From positions 2,604,001 to 2,668,000 of the forward strand of contig NZ_CP009922.3 in NCBI RefSeq assembly GCF_000993785.3: a DNA stretch of 64,000 bases, read 5' to 3'. Positions 52,769 through 61,337 of the stretch are shown piece by piece. A program made the position numbers and the translations under genes. How positions within the stretch are numbered: position 1 is the first letter of the stretch; every line of letters begins with the position of its first letter. The stretch is from Streptomyces xiamenensis (GTDB lineage: Bacteria > Actinomycetota > Actinomycetes > Streptomycetales > Streptomycetaceae). Below the pieces are notes generated by a model that saw only the letters and a list, made by a program, of their open reading frames with translations, was not told the origin of the DNA and did not search any database.

Positions 52769-53443
52769 GTGGACGACGTTCTGCGGCGCGCCCCGCTCTT
52801 CGCGGCGCTCGATGACGAGCAGGCCGCTGAGCTGCGCGGCTCCATGACCGAGATCACCCTGGCCCGGGGTGAGACCCTCTTCCATGAGGGCGATCCGGGC
52901 GACCGGCTCTATGTCGTCACCGAGGGCAAGGTCAAGCTGCACCGCACTTCGCCCGACGGCCGCGAGAACATGCTGGCCGTGCTGGGCGCCGGTGAGCTGA
53001 TCGGCGAGCTGTCCCTGTTCGACCCGGGCCCGCGCACCGCCACCGCCACAGCGCTGACCGAGGTACGGCTGCTCGGTCTGGGCCACGGCGACCTCCAGCC
53101 CTGGCTGAACGTACGGCCCGAGGTCGCGGCGGCGCTGCTGCGCGCGGTGGCCCGCCGACTGCGCCGCACCAACGACAACATGTCCGACCTGGTCTTCTCG
53201 GACGTTCCCGGCCGGGTCGCCAAGGCGCTGCTGGATCTGTCGCGGCGCTTCGGGGTGCAGTCGGACGAGGGCATCCACGTGGTGCACGACCTCACCCAGG
53301 AGGAGCTGGCCCAGCTGGTGGGCGCTTCCCGGGAGACCGTCAACAAGGCGCTGGCCGACTTCGCCGCCCGTGGCTGGCTGCGGCTGGAGGCCCGGGCCGT
53401 GATCCTGCTGGACATCGAGCGGCTGGCGCGCCGCTCCCGCTGA
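52769..53443 (+). CDS. crp: cAMP receptor protein (Crp)
   Basis: A 224-residue Crp/Fnr regulator. The cyclic-nucleotide-binding barrel includes LFHEGDPGDRLYVVTEGKVKL and the cAMP phosphate loop GELIGELSLFDPGPRTATATA. The winged helix ends TQEELAQLVGASRETVNKALADF. The GTG start with AGGAGA upstream gives the same length as S. coelicolor Crp, in which it controls germination and antibiotic production. The divergent partner is nth; a terminator follows 42 bp downstream. Confidence 0.97.
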   Translation: MDDVLRRAPLFAALDDEQAAELRGSMTEITLARGETLFHEGDPGDRLYVVTEGKVKLHRTSPDGRENMLAVLGAGELIGELSLFDPGPRTATATALTEVRLLGLGHGDLQPWLNVRPEVAAALLRAVARRLRRTNDNMSDLVFSDVPGRVAKALLDLSRRFGVQSDEGIHVVHDLTQEELAQLVGASRETVNKALADFAARGWLRLEARAVILLDIERLARRSR

Positions 53444-53485
53444 CCCGGCCGGGACCCGGACCCGGATCCAGATCCGGACCTGCTG

Positions 53486-53527
53486 AGCACATCGGCACAC
53501 CCCTCGCGGGTGGCCGGTGTGCTTTTT
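53486..53527 (+). terminator. Intrinsic terminator after crp
   Basis: AGCACATCGGCACACCC pairs with GGGTGGCCGGTGTGCT (one wobble, one bulged A) and is followed by a T-run. Confidence 0.85.
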
Positions 53528-53569
53528 CATGCCCCCGGCCGAGCGCGACGCGGGTGCCGGCGGGCCTCC

Positions 53570-54433
53570 CTACTCGGACGGGGCGCCGTCCGGGGCGTCC
53601 GGTGGGATCAGCCCGTGCTCGCGCAGATATTGCAGCTGCGCGAGGACGGAGAGTTCGGCGGCCGGCCACACGGCGCGGTCCACGTCCGCGTACACGTGGG
53701 CGACGATCTCGGGCGCGGTGCGGTAGCCGTCCTCGACCGCGTTCTCCACCTCGGCCAGGCGCTTGGCGCGGTGCACGAGGTAGTAGTCGATGACGCCCAG
53801 GGCGTCGCGCAGTACCGGGCCGTGGCCGGGCAGTACGGTACGGACCCCCTCGTCCTCGGTCAGCCGGCGCATGGCGCGCAGCGAGTCGAGGTAGTCGCCG
53901 AGCCGGCCGTCGGGGTGGGCGATGATCGTGGTGCCGCGGCCGAGCACGGTGTCGCCGGTGAGCAGCGCGTTGTCGGCGGGCAGCAGGAAGCACAGCGAGT
54001 CGGCGGTGTGCCCCGGGGTGCCGATGACGCGCAGTTCCAGGCCGCCCGCGGTGAGCACGTCCCCGGCGGCCAGTCCCTCGTCACCGAGGCGCAGCCGGGG
54101 ATCGAGGGCGCGTACCGGGGCGCCGGTCAGCTCGGCGAACCGGGCGGCGCCGCCGCTGTGGTCCTGGTGGCCGTGGCTGAGCAGGGTGTACGCCACCCGG
54201 CGTCCGGCCCGCTCGACGGTTTCGGCGACCCGGCGCAGATGCGTCTCGTCCTCGGGGCCCGGGTCCAGGACGACGGCGCGGTCGGAGCCGGGTTCGGCGA
54301 GGATCCAGGTGTTGGTGCCGTCCAGGGTCATCGCCGAGGGGTTCGGCGCGAGCACACAGGTGGCGCGCTCGGTGGCCGGGCCGGCCGGTGATCCGATCCG
54401 GGGCGCGCCGGGCAGCGCGGTCGCGTCGCTCAT
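53570..54433 (-). CDS. Metallo-beta-lactamase-fold hydrolase (LACTB2-like)
   Basis: A 287-residue protein. The metal site is LSHGHQDHSGG with later GTPGHTADSLCF, LLTGDTVLG and PGHGP, matching glyoxalase-II/LACTB2-type enzymes. A C-terminal winged-helix-like segment (ALGVIDYYLVHRAKRLAEVENAV) is typical of LACTB2, which is an RNA endonuclease in animals; the bacterial role is unknown. The ATG overlaps the upstream Nudix stop by 4 bp, so both come from one leftward transcript ending against crp. Confidence 0.9.
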   Translation of the reverse strand: MSDATALPGAPRIGSPAGPATERATCVLAPNPSAMTLDGTNTWILAEPGSDRAVVLDPGPEDETHLRRVAETVERAGRRVAYTLLSHGHQDHSGGAARFAELTGAPVRALDPRLRLGDEGLAAGDVLTAGGLELRVIGTPGHTADSLCFLLPADNALLTGDTVLGRGTTIIAHPDGRLGDYLDSLRAMRRLTEDEGVRTVLPGHGPVLRDALGVIDYYLVHRAKRLAEVENAVEDGYRTAPEIVAHVYADVDRAVWPAAELSVLAQLQYLREHGLIPPDAPDGAPSE

Positions 54434-55269
54434 CTCTCCACCCGCCTTTCGAACTCGTCATGCCCAGGCCAGCTGAGCACAATCTGGTGGCCTTCGGTCC
54501 GCAGCCGTACGAGAACGGGCTCGACGGGCCCCACGGGCGTGGGGTGCGGGCCGGCGGCGAGCTGCCGGAGGGTGGCGACGGTCGGCGGCATCATCACCAT
54601 CTCGCCGCGCGCGTAACCGGCCAGGGCTTCGGCGGGCGACAGCCAGACGGTGCGGTCGGCCTCCGTGGAGGCGTTGCGGGTGCGCTGTCCCACCGGGAGC
54701 GCGGCGCTGAAGAACCAGGTGTCGTAGCGGCGCGGCTCGAACTCGGGGGTGATCCAGCGGGCGCGGGCGGTGAGCAGATCGCTGCGCAGCACGAGGGAGC
54801 GGCGGGCGAGGAGCGCGGCGAGCGAGAGCTCGCGGGCGGCCAGGGCGGCGCGGTCGGCCTCCCAGCCGGGGCCGGTGGTGTCGTCGGCGACGGTGTGGGG
54901 GTCGGGCCCGGCGAGCAGGACGCCCGACTCCTCGAAGGTCTCGCGGACGGCGGCGCACACGATGGCCTGCGCGCCGTCCGCGTCCACCCCGAGCCGCTCG
55001 GCCCACTCCTCGCGCCCCGGTCCGGCCCAGGCCACCGCGTCGGCGGCGGCGTCCCGGGGATCGACACCACCGCCCGGGTAGGCATACGCGCCGGCCGCGA
55101 ACCCCATGGACAGCCGGCGCCGCAGCAGGAAGACCTGCGGCCCGCCCGGCCCCTCGCGCGTGAGCAGCACGGTGGCGGCCCGCCGGGGCACGGCGGGCGT
55201 GATCTCCCCGCGCACGAACTCACGCACCCGGCCCGCCCACTCCGCCGGAAACCACTGGCCGTTTCCCAT
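54430..55269 (-). CDS. Nudix hydrolase, NUDT19-like
   Basis: A 279-residue Nudix-fold protein. AATVLLTREGPGGPQVFLLRR opens the domain, GAYAYPGGGVDPRD is the start of the box and RETFEESGVLLAG its end, with about 40 inserted residues between them as in mammalian NUDT19-type proteins. The box therefore departs from spacing GX5EX7REUXEEXGU. Substrate unknown, possibly CoA derivatives. First gene of a pair with the MBL-fold hydrolase. Confidence 0.88.
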   Translation of the reverse strand: MGNGQWFPAEWAGRVREFVRGEITPAVPRRAATVLLTREGPGGPQVFLLRRRLSMGFAAGAYAYPGGGVDPRDAAADAVAWAGPGREEWAERLGVDADGAQAIVCAAVRETFEESGVLLAGPDPHTVADDTTGPGWEADRAALAARELSLAALLARRSLVLRSDLLTARARWITPEFEPRRYDTWFFSAALPVGQRTRNASTEADRTVWLSPAEALAGYARGEMVMMPPTVATLRQLAAGPHPTPVGPVEPVLVRLRTEGHQIVLSWPGHDEFERRVER

Positions 55270-55363
55270 GCCGGGATGCTATCCGGGACGGGTGGAGAGA
55301 GGATGGACAAAGGGGACAGGGGATGCGAACGCGACGACGCACGCGATCGAGGAGACGGTGACG

Positions 55364-55531
55364 ATGTCGAAGCACCGGGCCCACCACGAACGGGAAACAG
55401 CCGGTCACGGAAAGCACGCGCTGACCCCGGAGCGGGTCAAGGAGGCCGAGCACCAGGCCCGGGCGGTGGCGGCGAAGACCCACGGCAAGACGGAGAAGGC
55501 GACGGTGAAGCACCGCTCGCGCCTGGGCTGA
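55364..55531 (+). CDS. Small basic His/Lys-rich protein
   Basis: A 55-residue, very hydrophilic protein (MSKHRAHHERETAGHGKHAL and onward) rich in Lys, His, Ala and Glu, probably one long helix and possibly nucleic-acid binding. GAGGAG precedes the ATG at a usable distance, and an in-frame GTG lies 6 bp earlier. No family recognised. Confidence 0.6.
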   Translation: MSKHRAHHERETAGHGKHALTPERVKEAEHQARAVAAKTHGKTEKATVKHRSRLG

Positions 55532-55630
55532 CCGCCCCGGGGGCGGGGGCAGTGGCGTGCAGACGGAGTGAGCCGCTGGACGGCGTAGCGCACAGCGGAG
55601 CCTCACCGCCGCAGGAGTGCGATGGGCGTT

Positions 55631-55689
55631 GCCCCGGCAGCGGACGGAGCACCAACGGTCACCCGGATAGCAGGGGTTGCTGCCGGGGC
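55631..55689. promoter_or_regulatory. Long inverted repeat in front of a leaderless-type promoter
   Basis: GCCCCGGCAGC (55631-55641) is repeated inverted as GCTGCCGGGGC (55679-55689). Directly after it TAATCT (55691-55696) resembles a -10, 9 bp before the ATG of the next gene, which has no ribosome site. This suggests a leaderless mRNA with a palindromic control element upstream. Confidence 0.45.
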
Positions 55690-55704
55690 GTAATCTGACG
55701 TGTC

Positions 55705-56139
55705 ATGGACGTACCGAGGGAAGTACGGATCGAGCAGGCTCTGACCCGGGGTCTGCCCCGGCTGAGCAAGCGTGTGCTCCTCCACCTGCTGGCGATGCAC
55801 GTCAGCGGTTTCGTGCTGCTGGCATCGTTCCTCGTCCTCCCACCCGCGTGGGAGACACAGGCGTACGGCGTGATCGATCCGCCAGCACTGGTCATCCTCG
55901 CCGGGATCGCGATGGTGGTCATCTGCCATGTCACGGTGCAACTGCCGGCCGCCCTGCTCGGCACGCTCGTCCACCGCCGTGCCGCCGGCCGCGCGTACGC
56001 GACGACCATGGCGGCGGCCGGTGTGCTGGCCGCGCTCCTGACCTGGTCATTCGCCGGAACCTGGGCGGACTGGCTGGACATCGTGCTCCGCCTGGCGCTC
56101 TCGCTCGCCTGCTACGTCGCCCTCGCCCTGGTCAGATGA
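55705..56139 (+). CDS. Four-helix membrane protein of unknown function
   Basis: A 144-residue protein with four predicted membrane helices: LLAMHVSGFVLLASFLVL, LVILAGIAMVVICHVTVQLP, YATTMAAAGVLAALLTWSF and IVLRLALSLACYVALALV. The short N-terminal cytoplasmic part is amphipathic. No family recognised. The last 8 bp overlap the stop of the convergent DAHP synthase gene. It lies at the border between core and trp-module genes. Confidence 0.75.
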   Translation: MDVPREVRIEQALTRGLPRLSKRVLLHLLAMHVSGFVLLASFLVLPPAWETQAYGVIDPPALVILAGIAMVVICHVTVQLPAALLGTLVHRRAAGRAYATTMAAAGVLAALLTWSFAGTWADWLDIVLRLALSLACYVALALVR

Positions 56140-57478
56140 GCGCGGGCCGCTCCGGGACGGGGCGCTCCCGCGCCCCGTCTCCCGCCCGCGCGTACAACTC
56201 CGCCAGCCGGAACGCCAGATCCAGCGACTGACCGTGGTTCAGCCGGGGATCGCACGCCGTCGTGTAGCGCAGCGGGAGGTCCTCGGCACGGACCGGTGAG
56301 CCGCCGCCCGTGCACTCCGTGACGTCCTCGCCGGTCAACTCCACATGGACGCCGCCCGGGTGGCTGCCCAGCGCCCGGTGCACCTCCACGAAGCCGCGCA
56401 CCTCGTCCAGGATCGCCTCGAAGGCACGGGTCTTGTGCCCGCTGGGCGCGGTCACCGTGTTGCCGTGCATCGGGTCGCACACCCAGCCCACCCGCGCGCC
56501 CTCCGCCAGCGCCTTCTCCACCAGCACCGGCAGGACGTCCCGCACCCGTTCGGCGCCCGCCCGCACCACGAAGGTCAGCCGCCCCGGGGTACGCGCGGGA
56601 TCGAGCCGGTCGAGATAGCGCAGCACCGTGTCGGGCTCGGTGCCCGGGCCGAGCTTGACCGCGACAGGGTTGTGCACCCCGCTCAGGAAGTCGATGTGCG
56701 CGCCGTCCGGCTGCCGGGTGCGCTCCCCCACCCACAGCAGATGCCCGCTGGTCGCGTAGAGACGGCCGGTGCGCTCGTCGGTACGGGTCAGCGCCCGCTC
56801 GTAGTCCAGCAGCAGCCCCTCGTGGCTGACGAAGAACTCCGCCGTGCGCAGCGTGCGCTGATCGGCGCCGCTCGCCCGCACGAACGCCAGCGCGCGGCTC
56901 ACCTCCCGCGCCCGGCGCGCGTAACGCCCCGCCGAGGGCGAGCCGGCCACGAACTCCTCGTTCCACTCCGCCACCTGCCGCAGGTCCGCGAACCCGCCCC
57001 CCACATGGGCCCGCAGCAGATTGAGCGTCGCCACCGACGCCTCGTACATCCGCTCCAGACGGCGCGGATCGGGCCGCCTGGCCGCCTCGGTGAACTCCTG
57101 ACCGTTGACGGCGTCACCCCGGTACGAGGGCAGCGTCAGCGCGCCGCGCCGCTCCACGGGGCTCGACCGGGGCTTGGCGAACTGCCCCGCCATCCGGCCC
57201 ACCTTGACCACCGGAAGGCCGCTGGCGTGGCTGAGCACCACCGCCATCTGCAGCAGCGTGCGCAGCTTGCCGCGCACCGCGTCCGCCGTCACCCCGGCGA
57301 AGGTCTCCGCGCAGTCCCCGCCCTGGAGCAGCAGCGCCTCGCCGCGGGCGACGCCCGCCAGCCGCTCCCGCAGCCGGTCGCACTCCTCGGCGAAGACCAG
57401 CGGCGGGGCCGCTCCGAGGCGGCCGGTGACCGCCCGCAGGAGGTCCGGGTCCGGCCAGTCGGGCTGCTGTGCGTTCAC
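56132..57478 (-). CDS. Class II 3-deoxy-7-phosphoheptulonate (DAHP) synthase
   Basis: A 448-residue plant-type DAHP synthase, which condenses phosphoenolpyruvate and erythrose 4-phosphate to open the shikimate pathway. LLQGGDCAETF holds metal ligand Cys56; KVGRMAGQFAKPRS, GVHNPVAVKLGPGTEP, CDPMHGNT and HVELTGEDVTECTGG are all intact. Full length for the family. The GTG at 57478 has AGGGGA upstream. Divergent from trpE and next to trpG/D/C, it is likely a dedicated paralogue for a secondary pathway rather than the housekeeping copy. Confidence 0.95.
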   Translation of the reverse strand: MNAQQPDWPDPDLLRAVTGRLGAAPPLVFAEECDRLRERLAGVARGEALLLQGGDCAETFAGVTADAVRGKLRTLLQMAVVLSHASGLPVVKVGRMAGQFAKPRSSPVERRGALTLPSYRGDAVNGQEFTEAARRPDPRRLERMYEASVATLNLLRAHVGGGFADLRQVAEWNEEFVAGSPSAGRYARRAREVSRALAFVRASGADQRTLRTAEFFVSHEGLLLDYERALTRTDERTGRLYATSGHLLWVGERTRQPDGAHIDFLSGVHNPVAVKLGPGTEPDTVLRYLDRLDPARTPGRLTFVVRAGAERVRDVLPVLVEKALAEGARVGWVCDPMHGNTVTAPSGHKTRAFEAILDEVRGFVEVHRALGSHPGGVHVELTGEDVTECTGGGSPVRAEDLPLRYTTACDPRLNHGQSLDLAFRLAELYARAGDGARERPVPERPALI

Positions 57479-57543
57479 GGCGATTCCCCTTTCCTTTCCC
57501 CTCGTGTGCCACCAGCTCACGGGACGGGCGGCGGGCCGGTCAA

Positions 57544-57559
57544 GAATTCCGGGAATGGA
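57544..57559. promoter_or_regulatory. Shared trp-module motif, copy 1
   Basis: GAATTCCGGGAATGGA recurs with one inserted base near the MocR gene start (61165-61181). It lies between the divergent DAHP synthase and trpE genes. An inverted repeat TTTCGC/GCGAAA (57608-57628) follows and would fold over part of the AAAGGAG ribosome site before ATG 57642. Candidate sites for the MocR-type regulator; inference only. Confidence 0.45.
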
Positions 57560-57656
57560 CCGCATCGAAAGCGGCGGACTGGTCTGGTCCCCGTACGGCA
57601 GGCGGTGTTTCGCTTTCCCGTGGCGAAAGGAGCGGGAATTCATGAGGAGTTCAGCC

Positions 57657-59159
57657 ATGTCGATGCCGGACAGTGAACCGATTCGGGTGCGGGTGACGTC
57701 GGCCGGACTTCCTCCGCATGATCCTCTCGACCTGTGGACGCGGCTGCGCGAGACGCGGCCGGCCGACGACGTGTTCCTGCTGGAGCAGCTGGAGAACGAC
57801 GGCGGGCGCCGGTCCGCCGTCGTCGGATACGGGCGGCTGGCGGAACTGCGCGTGTACGGGGCCGCCGAGGGCGGCGGCGGCCGAATGGAGATCACCGGGG
57901 TGCCGGCGCTGCGCGGGACGCTGGCCGCGCTCGCCCGGCGGCACGGCATGGACGCGGCCCCGGACGGGGCGCGGTTCGGCGACCCGCGGCAGGTGTGGGA
58001 CGTCCTGGCCGCCGTCCAGGGGCTGTTCGCCGTGGACACGGAGCAGCCGCCCGACCGGTACGCCTTCGGGTTCCTGACCACCCTCGCCTACGAGTCGGCC
58101 TGGCTGATGGAGGAACTCCCGGCCCGCACCAAGCCGCCGCACGGCCCCGACATCACGCTCGCGCTGTTCCGGGACGCCGTCCGGTACGACGGCGACCCGG
58201 CCGGTGCGCTCCATCTGCACGCCGAGAGCGAGGCGTTCCCCGCCGCCCCGGCCGGGGAGGGAATCCCGCCCCTCCCTCCGCCGCCGCTCGCGGACGAGCG
58301 CGGCGTGCCCGACGCGCCGCGCCCGCACGCCGTACGGGACAGCGTCAGCCGCGACACCTTCCTCGGGTGGGCCGAGCGCTGCCTGGAGCACATCCGGGTC
58401 GGTGACATCTACCAGATCCAGATCGGCCACCGCGTCGACGTACAGAGCGATCTGACGCCCCGTGACGTCTACCGGCGGCTGCGCGCCCGCAACCCGTCCC
58501 CGTACATGTATCTGGCGCCGCGCGCCGGCGGGCTGCTGATCGGCGCCAGCCCCGAGCTGCATCTGCGGATCGTGGCCGGGGAGATCACCATGCGGCCCAT
58601 CGCGGGCACCACCCCGCGCGGCCCCGACGACGCCGAGAACCAGCGGCGCGTGAAGGAACTGCGGGCCAGCACCAAGGAGCGGGCCGAGCACGTGATGCTG
58701 GTCGACCTGTGCCGCAACGACCTGGGCCGGGTCGCCGTCCCCAGCACCCGCCCGGTGGAGAACCTGATGGAGGTGGAGACGTTCTCGCACGTCTTCCACC
58801 TCGTGTCCACCGTCACCGGGCGGCTCGCGCCGGGCACCGGGGCGTGGGACGCGATCCGGGCCACCTTCCCGGCCGGGACCATGACCGGGGCGCCCAAGAT
58901 CCGCGCCATGGAGATCATCGACGGCCTGGAGAAGGAGGCGCGCGGCGCGTACGCGGGGGCGGTGGGGCTGCTGGACGCACGCGGCACCTGGAGCGAACTC
59001 GCGCTGTGCATCCGCACCGTGGCGTACGACGGCGCCACGTACTCCACCCAGACCTCGGCCGGCCTGGTCGCGCAGTCCGATCCGGCGGCCGAATGGCGGG
59101 AGACCCTGGCGAAGATGGGGGCGGCCCACTGGGCGCTCACCGGTGAGGAGTTGCTGTGA
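57657..59159 (+). CDS. trpE: Anthranilate synthase component I
   Basis: A 500-residue chorismate-utilising enzyme. PIAGTTPRG has Ala where aminodeoxychorismate synthases have a nucleophilic Lys, so anthranilate formation is predicted. LLIGASPELHLRI, LVDLCRNDLGRVA and TMTGAPKIRAMEII are intact. The tryptophan-binding LLES motif reads LLEQ (41-44), suggesting altered or lost feedback inhibition. GAGGAG at 57645-57650 fits ATG 57657; ATG 57642 and ATG 57555 are in-frame alternatives. The stop overlaps trpG by GTGA. Confidence 0.93.
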   Translation: MSMPDSEPIRVRVTSAGLPPHDPLDLWTRLRETRPADDVFLLEQLENDGGRRSAVVGYGRLAELRVYGAAEGGGGRMEITGVPALRGTLAALARRHGMDAAPDGARFGDPRQVWDVLAAVQGLFAVDTEQPPDRYAFGFLTTLAYESAWLMEELPARTKPPHGPDITLALFRDAVRYDGDPAGALHLHAESEAFPAAPAGEGIPPLPPPPLADERGVPDAPRPHAVRDSVSRDTFLGWAERCLEHIRVGDIYQIQIGHRVDVQSDLTPRDVYRRLRARNPSPYMYLAPRAGGLLIGASPELHLRIVAGEITMRPIAGTTPRGPDDAENQRRVKELRASTKERAEHVMLVDLCRNDLGRVAVPSTRPVENLMEVETFSHVFHLVSTVTGRLAPGTGAWDAIRATFPAGTMTGAPKIRAMEIIDGLEKEARGAYAGAVGLLDARGTWSELALCIRTVAYDGATYSTQTSAGLVAQSDPAAEWRETLAKMGAAHWALTGEELL

Positions 59160-59764
59160 CCGCCGCGCCCAAGGTGCTGCTCGTCGACGCCTACGACAGC
59201 TTCGTGCACATCATCGACCAGTACCTGCGCACCCTCGGCGCCGACACCCAGGTGGTGCGCTCCCGGTCCGCGACGCCGGACGAACTGGCCGCGCTCGGCG
59301 CGGACGCCGTCGTCCTGGGCCCGGGGCCCGGCCATCCGGCCGTATCCGGGCACGTGGAGCTGGTACGCCGGTTCGCCGGCCGGGTGCCGCTGCTGGGGGT
59401 GTGCCTGGGGCATCAGGCGATCGCCCTGGCGTACGGCGGCCGGGTGGAGATCGCCGACCAGGTGATGCACGGGCGCACCAGCTCGGTACGGCACGACGGG
59501 GAGGGGGTGTTCGCCGGCCTCGGCAACACCCTGGAGGCCACCCGCTACCACTCCCTGATCGTGGCCGAACCGCTGCCGGAGCCGCTGCTGACCACCGCCG
59601 TCTCCGTCGACCACGGCTATGTGATGGGGCTGCGGCACCACACGCTGCCGGTGGAGGGCGTGCAGTTCCATCCCGAGAGCGTGATGACCACCGGCGGGCT
59701 CCAGATCATGGAGAACTTCCTGGCCCGCGCCGCGCACGGCCCGGCACTGACCCCCGGCGGCTGA
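59156..59764 (+). CDS. trpG: Anthranilate synthase glutamine amidotransferase
   Basis: A 202-residue class I amidotransferase supplying ammonia to TrpE. The triad is visible: Cys83 in GVCLGHQ, His172 and Glu174 in FHPES. It starts DAYDSFVHIIDQYL where most TrpG proteins have DNYDSF, a conservative change. The GTG start overlaps the trpE stop by 4 bp, indicating coupled synthesis of the two subunits. In many actinomycete secondary pathways these two are fused; here they are separate. Confidence 0.95.
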   Translation: MTAAPKVLLVDAYDSFVHIIDQYLRTLGADTQVVRSRSATPDELAALGADAVVLGPGPGHPAVSGHVELVRRFAGRVPLLGVCLGHQAIALAYGGRVEIADQVMHGRTSSVRHDGEGVFAGLGNTLEATRYHSLIVAEPLPEPLLTTAVSVDHGYVMGLRHHTLPVEGVQFHPESVMTTGGLQIMENFLARAAHGPALTPGG

Positions 59765-59810
59765 CGGCGGCGGGGCGCGGTGCGTGGTGGGCCGGCCGGC
59801 CCCCGTCGTC

Positions 59811-61202
59811 TCACGCCCGGGCCGCAAGCTCCCGTACCGCGTCCGCCACCCCCGTCCGGGGCAGCCGGGCGTGCCCCAGCACGAGCGCGGGGGCGTCCCG
59901 GCGCGGCCGGGTGTGGAACGCCGCGCCGCCGCGCACCAGGACGGAGCGGCGCAGCGCCCCGGCCACCAGCGCCGCCTCGTCCGTGTGCCGCGGCAGCCGT
60001 ACGTAGGCGTGCAGCCCGGCCGCCGGGCCCAGGACGCGGGCGCCGGGCAGATGACGGCGCACGGCCTCGTCCAGGGCGGCGCGGCGGACGGCGTTCAGCT
60101 TGTTCAGCCGGCGCAGATGCCGGTCGAACAGGCCGCCGCGCAGCAGTTCGGCGAACGCCCGCTGGCTCAGCGATTCGCTGCCCAGGTCCAGCCGGGCGCG
60201 CAGCCGCAGCAGCCGGCTCAGCACCGGCTCGGGGGCGGCGAGCCAGCCCAGCCGCAGCCCGGGGCTGAGCGTCTTGCTGGCCGTGCCCGCGTAGATCACC
60301 CGTTCCGGGACGAGCCGTTGCAGCGCCAGCGGGCGGGTGCGGGCCGGGTCGTACCACAGGCCGCCGTCGTAGTCGTCCTCGATGATCCAGCCGTCCCGCT
60401 CCCGCGCCCAGCGGGCCAGCGCCTCGCGCCGGGCCGGGGTGAGCGTGATACCGGTGGGGAACTGGTGGGCGGGGGTGACCAGAACGGCGCGGGCCCCCGA
60501 ATCCGCCAGCCGCTCCACGTCGATGCCCTCCTCGTCCACCGGTACCGGGCACGGGCGCAGCCCCGACGCGTGGATGAAGTGCCGCAGCCCCGGGTGGCCC
60601 GGGTCCTCCACGGCGAGCGTGCTGACGCCGCGCTCCAGCAGGTCGGCGCCGAGCAGGCTGAGCGCCTGTGCGAACCCGCCGGTGATCACGATGCGTTCGG
60701 GGGCGGTTCGGACGCCGTGCGCGCGGCCCAGGTAGCGGGCGAGTTCGACGCGCAGCGCGGTCTCGCCCGCCAGCGGCGGATAGCCGTCGTCCCGGTCGCC
60801 CGCCCCGGGGGCGGCCAGCGCCCGCTGGTACGCGGCCAGCCACTCGGCGCGCGGGAAGACGGCGCTGCTGTGGCCGCCGGTGCGCAGATCCCAGCGGGCG
60901 GACGGCACATGGCCCGCGTCCAGCAGCGGGGAGAGCACCGTCTCGCGCGGCAGATGCCGCACGACGCGGGTACTGGCGCCGCGCGCGGTGTCCAGGTAGC
61001 CCTCGGCCACCAGTTGCGCGTACGCCTCGACCACGACGCTGCGCGAGACGCCGAGATCCTCGGCGAGCCGGCGGCTGGAGGGCAGACGGGTCGCGGGCTG
61101 GAGCGTGCCCTCCTCGATCTCCTCCCGGATGAACTCCTGGATCTGCGCGGTGAGTGATGCCCCGGAATTCCGGGATATGGAGATGGCCATGTGCAGGGGC
61201 AC
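59811..61202 (-). CDS. MocR/GabR-type regulator (GntR HTH plus aminotransferase domain)
   Basis: A 463-residue transcription factor. A GntR winged helix (about 15-85; PSSRRLAEDLGVSRSVVVEAY) joins a class I aminotransferase domain with the PLP lysine Lys310 in YAGTASKTLSPG. Such proteins sense PLP or amino compounds. No pdxS/pdxT is nearby, so it may not be PdxR; its place inside the trp module suggests it controls those genes. GTG 61202 is used because AGGGAG precedes it; ATG 61190 and GTG 61220 are alternatives. Divergent from trpD. Confidence 0.9.
   Translation of the reverse strand: MPLHMAISISRNSGASLTAQIQEFIREEIEEGTLQPATRLPSSRRLAEDLGVSRSVVVEAYAQLVAEGYLDTARGASTRVVRHLPRETVLSPLLDAGHVPSARWDLRTGGHSSAVFPRAEWLAAYQRALAAPGAGDRDDGYPPLAGETALRVELARYLGRAHGVRTAPERIVITGGFAQALSLLGADLLERGVSTLAVEDPGHPGLRHFIHASGLRPCPVPVDEEGIDVERLADSGARAVLVTPAHQFPTGITLTPARREALARWARERDGWIIEDDYDGGLWYDPARTRPLALQRLVPERVIYAGTASKTLSPGLRLGWLAAPEPVLSRLLRLRARLDLGSESLSQRAFAELLRGGLFDRHLRRLNKLNAVRRAALDEAVRRHLPGARVLGPAAGLHAYVRLPRHTDEAALVAGALRRSVLVRGGAAFHTRPRRDAPALVLGHARLPRTGVADAVRELAARA
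61165..61181. promoter_or_regulatory. Shared trp-module motif, copy 2
   Basis: GAATTCCGGGATATGGA differs from the copy upstream of trpE by one inserted T. It lies in the first codons of the MocR-type gene, about 155-175 bp upstream of trpD. GAATTC is rare at this GC content, yet also occurs at 57635 and 61331 near the trpE and trpD starts. Confidence 0.45.
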
Positions 61203-61337
61203 GGGAATGCTCTCCCTCACTGGTATGTGCCGGCGGTGCGGAACTGGTCTGGTGTGCGGCCGGATTCCCGGTCACGATGGCGGCGCGTTCATTTGTCCCC
61301 GGCCTTTTGCCGCGCCGCCACAGCGGAGGAGAATTCC

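Noticed and set aside
57555..57656. Possible tryptophan leader peptide before trpE (two Trp codons)
   Set aside because: The frame has no stop before trpE, is in frame with it, and the Trp codons are not adjacent; no attenuator-type paired hairpins were found.
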